A model generated the notes under the pieces. It saw nothing but the letters and a program-made list of their open reading frames with translations. It was not told where the DNA came from and ran no database searches. 6,477 nucleotides of DNA from JBOFCS01 sp051646185 (GTDB taxonomy: Bacteria > Actinomycetota > Actinomycetes > Mycobacteriales > Mycobacteriaceae), in the NCBI GenBank assembly GCA_051646185.1, contig JBOFCS010000068.1, positions 1 through 6,477 on the forward strand, written 5' to 3'. This document shows positions 5,764 to 6,477 of this stretch, in pieces (position 1 is the stretch's first letter; every line of letters starts with the position of its first letter). A program made the position numbers and the translations under genes.

Positions 5764-5797
5764 GTAGTTGTTATGTAATGAAACTTTTACCAACTAC
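5764..5797. repeat. Inverted repeat in the gluA-miaB divergent region
   Basis: GTAGTTG (5764-5770) and CAACTAC (5791-5797) are perfect inverted copies separated by 20 bases, and the interval also holds GTAA (5775-5778) with TTAC (5787-5790). The element is roughly midway between the two predicted start sites, about 50 bases from each. It could be an operator for a nitrogen or amino-acid regulator or a structural element; I cannot match it to a known regulator. Confidence 0.35.
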
Positions 5798-5812
5798 CTA
5801 TTAAGACCGTCC

Positions 5813-5849
5813 GAGTACTCTGATTTGCCCACCGCCGTACTCTTGAGTA
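5813..5849. promoter_or_regulatory. Paired palindromes over the miaB promoter
   Basis: GAGTACTC (5813-5820) is a perfect palindrome, and TACTCTTGAGTA (5838-5849) is a second one ending on the base before the miaB GTG. Both contain TACTCT, at 5816 and 5838, a 22-base step or about two helical turns. The second palindrome covers the predicted -10 element, so a protein bound there would block transcription. Autoregulation or an unknown repressor are guesses. Confidence 0.35.
5838..5843 (+). promoter_or_regulatory. Putative -10 element (TACTCT) for leaderless miaB mRNA
   Basis: TACTCT (TAnnnT type) occupies exactly -12 to -7 from the GTG at 5850. There is no usable Shine-Dalgarno sequence before that GTG, which supports a leaderless message. 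A -35 hexamer is not evident. Confidence 0.5.
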
Positions 5850-6477
5850 GTGCATACAGATAGTCCAAGCAGTCTGAGTTATCAAGTCCGTACCTATGGC
5901 TGTCAGATGAACGTCCATGACTCCGAGCGGTTATCCGGATTATTGGAAGATGCTGGTTACGTTAAAGCGCAACCAGACACAGAGCCTGATCTCGTGGTAT
6001 TTAACACCTGTGCTGTTCGCGAAAATGCCGACAACAAACTGTATGGCAATTTGAGTCATTTGGTTCGCAGCAAAGAGTCAAACCCCAAAATGCAAATTGC
6101 TGTTGGCGGATGTCTGGCGCAAAAAGACCGAGAGACGGTGGTGAAAAAGGCCCCCTGGGTTGATGTGGTTTTTGGTACTCATAATATCGGGTCACTACCG
6201 GCCTTGTTGGAACGCGCAAGACATAACAACGAGGCTCAGGTAGAAATTCTAGAGGCGCTTGAAGCTTTCCCATCAACACTGCCAGCTAAGCGTGAATCTG
6301 CTTATTCTGGTTGGGTTTCAATATCAGTTGGTTGCAATAACACCTGTACCTTTTGTATTGTTCCGGCTTTGCGAGGCAAAGAGGTGGACCGTCGTCCCGG
6401 TGATGTATTAGCTGAAGTGCAGGCGTTGGTTAATGAAGGTGTGCTGGAAGTTACGCTGCTTGGACAGAATGTCAATG
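5850..6477 (+). CDS. miaB: tRNA-2-methylthio-N6-dimethylallyladenosine synthase MiaB (5' part)
   Basis: A radical-SAM methylthiotransferase that adds a methylthio group to C2 of i6A at position 37 of tRNAs reading UNN codons. The window holds the first 209 codons; the rest of the radical-SAM domain and the TRAM domain lie beyond the right edge. The N-terminal UPF0004 domain contributes three ligands of the auxiliary [4Fe-4S] cluster: C18 in YGCQMN, C54 in NTCAVRENA and C88 in GGCLAQ. The radical-SAM cluster motif C-N-N-T-C-T-F-C gives C162, C166 and C169 (CX3CX2C). V-H-D-S-E-R-L (22-28) is typical of MiaB. The start is GTG 5850, the only ATG, GTG or TTG in frame between an upstream stop (TGA at 5844-5846) and the conserved core; it gives the expected short N-terminus MHTDSPSSLSYQVRTYGCQM. 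It is divergent from gluA, an arrangement I also recall for corynebacteria. Confidence 0.95.
   Translation, partial: MHTDSPSSLSYQVRTYGCQMNVHDSERLSGLLEDAGYVKAQPDTEPDLVVFNTCAVRENADNKLYGNLSHLVRSKESNPKMQIAVGGCLAQKDRETVVKKAPWVDVVFGTHNIGSLPALLERARHNNEAQVEILEALEAFPSTLPAKRESAYSGWVSISVGCNNTCTFCIVPALRGKEVDRRPGDVLAEVQALVNEGVLEVTLLGQNVN

Noticed and set aside
6001..6279. Minus-strand open frame of 92 codons inside miaB
   Set aside because: It is antisense to clearly conserved MiaB sequence and its translation looks like a shadow frame.
1..6477. CRISPR array, insertion sequence, tRNA or rRNA gene, or novel defence system
   Set aside because: I found no regularly spaced repeats, transposase-like frames or tRNA-like cloverleaf, and every sizeable coding region is assigned to a known core gene.

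Overview
The window looks like a piece of chromosome from a member of the Actinomycetota with fairly balanced base composition, visibly more AT-rich than streptomycetes or mycobacteria (I did not compute a GC value). The actinobacterial signs are a DUF3046 gene in front of recA, an SOS box of the TCGAAC-N4-GTTCGA type, a PafBC-like (LexA-independent) damage promoter, and a Corynebacterium-type gluABCD glutamate transporter lying between recX and miaB. I cannot assign a genus; a freshwater or other streamlined actinobacterium would fit, but that is inference.

Layout. Bases 1-186 hold the end of a plus-strand gene, possibly a GT-B glycosyltransferase. Bases 241-435 encode a small DUF3046 protein. 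Bases 436-661 are the recA control region, with a LexA operator inside one promoter and a second, PafBC-type promoter downstream. recA (662-1699, intein-free) is followed by a strong hairpin terminator and then recX (1852-2376), which has its own strong Shine-Dalgarno site. The minus strand then carries gluABCD, transcribed from 5714 down to 2399 as a tight cluster: ATPase gluA, lipoprotein gluB, permeases gluC and gluD. It runs tail-to-tail into recX with only 22 bases between. A 135-base divergent region separates gluA from miaB, whose first 209 codons (5850 onward) run off the right edge.

How the genes work together. RecA is the recombinase and SOS co-protease and RecX is its modulator; the terminator between them should keep RecX well below RecA. 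GluA-GluD form one ABC importer, probably for glutamate. MiaB methylthiolates A37 of certain tRNAs and has no obvious functional link to its neighbours.

The most notable signals are regulatory. The three genes without a Shine-Dalgarno site (DUF3046, gluA, miaB) each have a TAnnnT -10 element at exactly -12 to -7 from the start codon, which predicts leaderless mRNAs. recA appears to be under dual DNA-damage control. The gene content is conserved actinobacterial core, and I see no mobile element, CRISPR array, defence system or undescribed multi-gene system.
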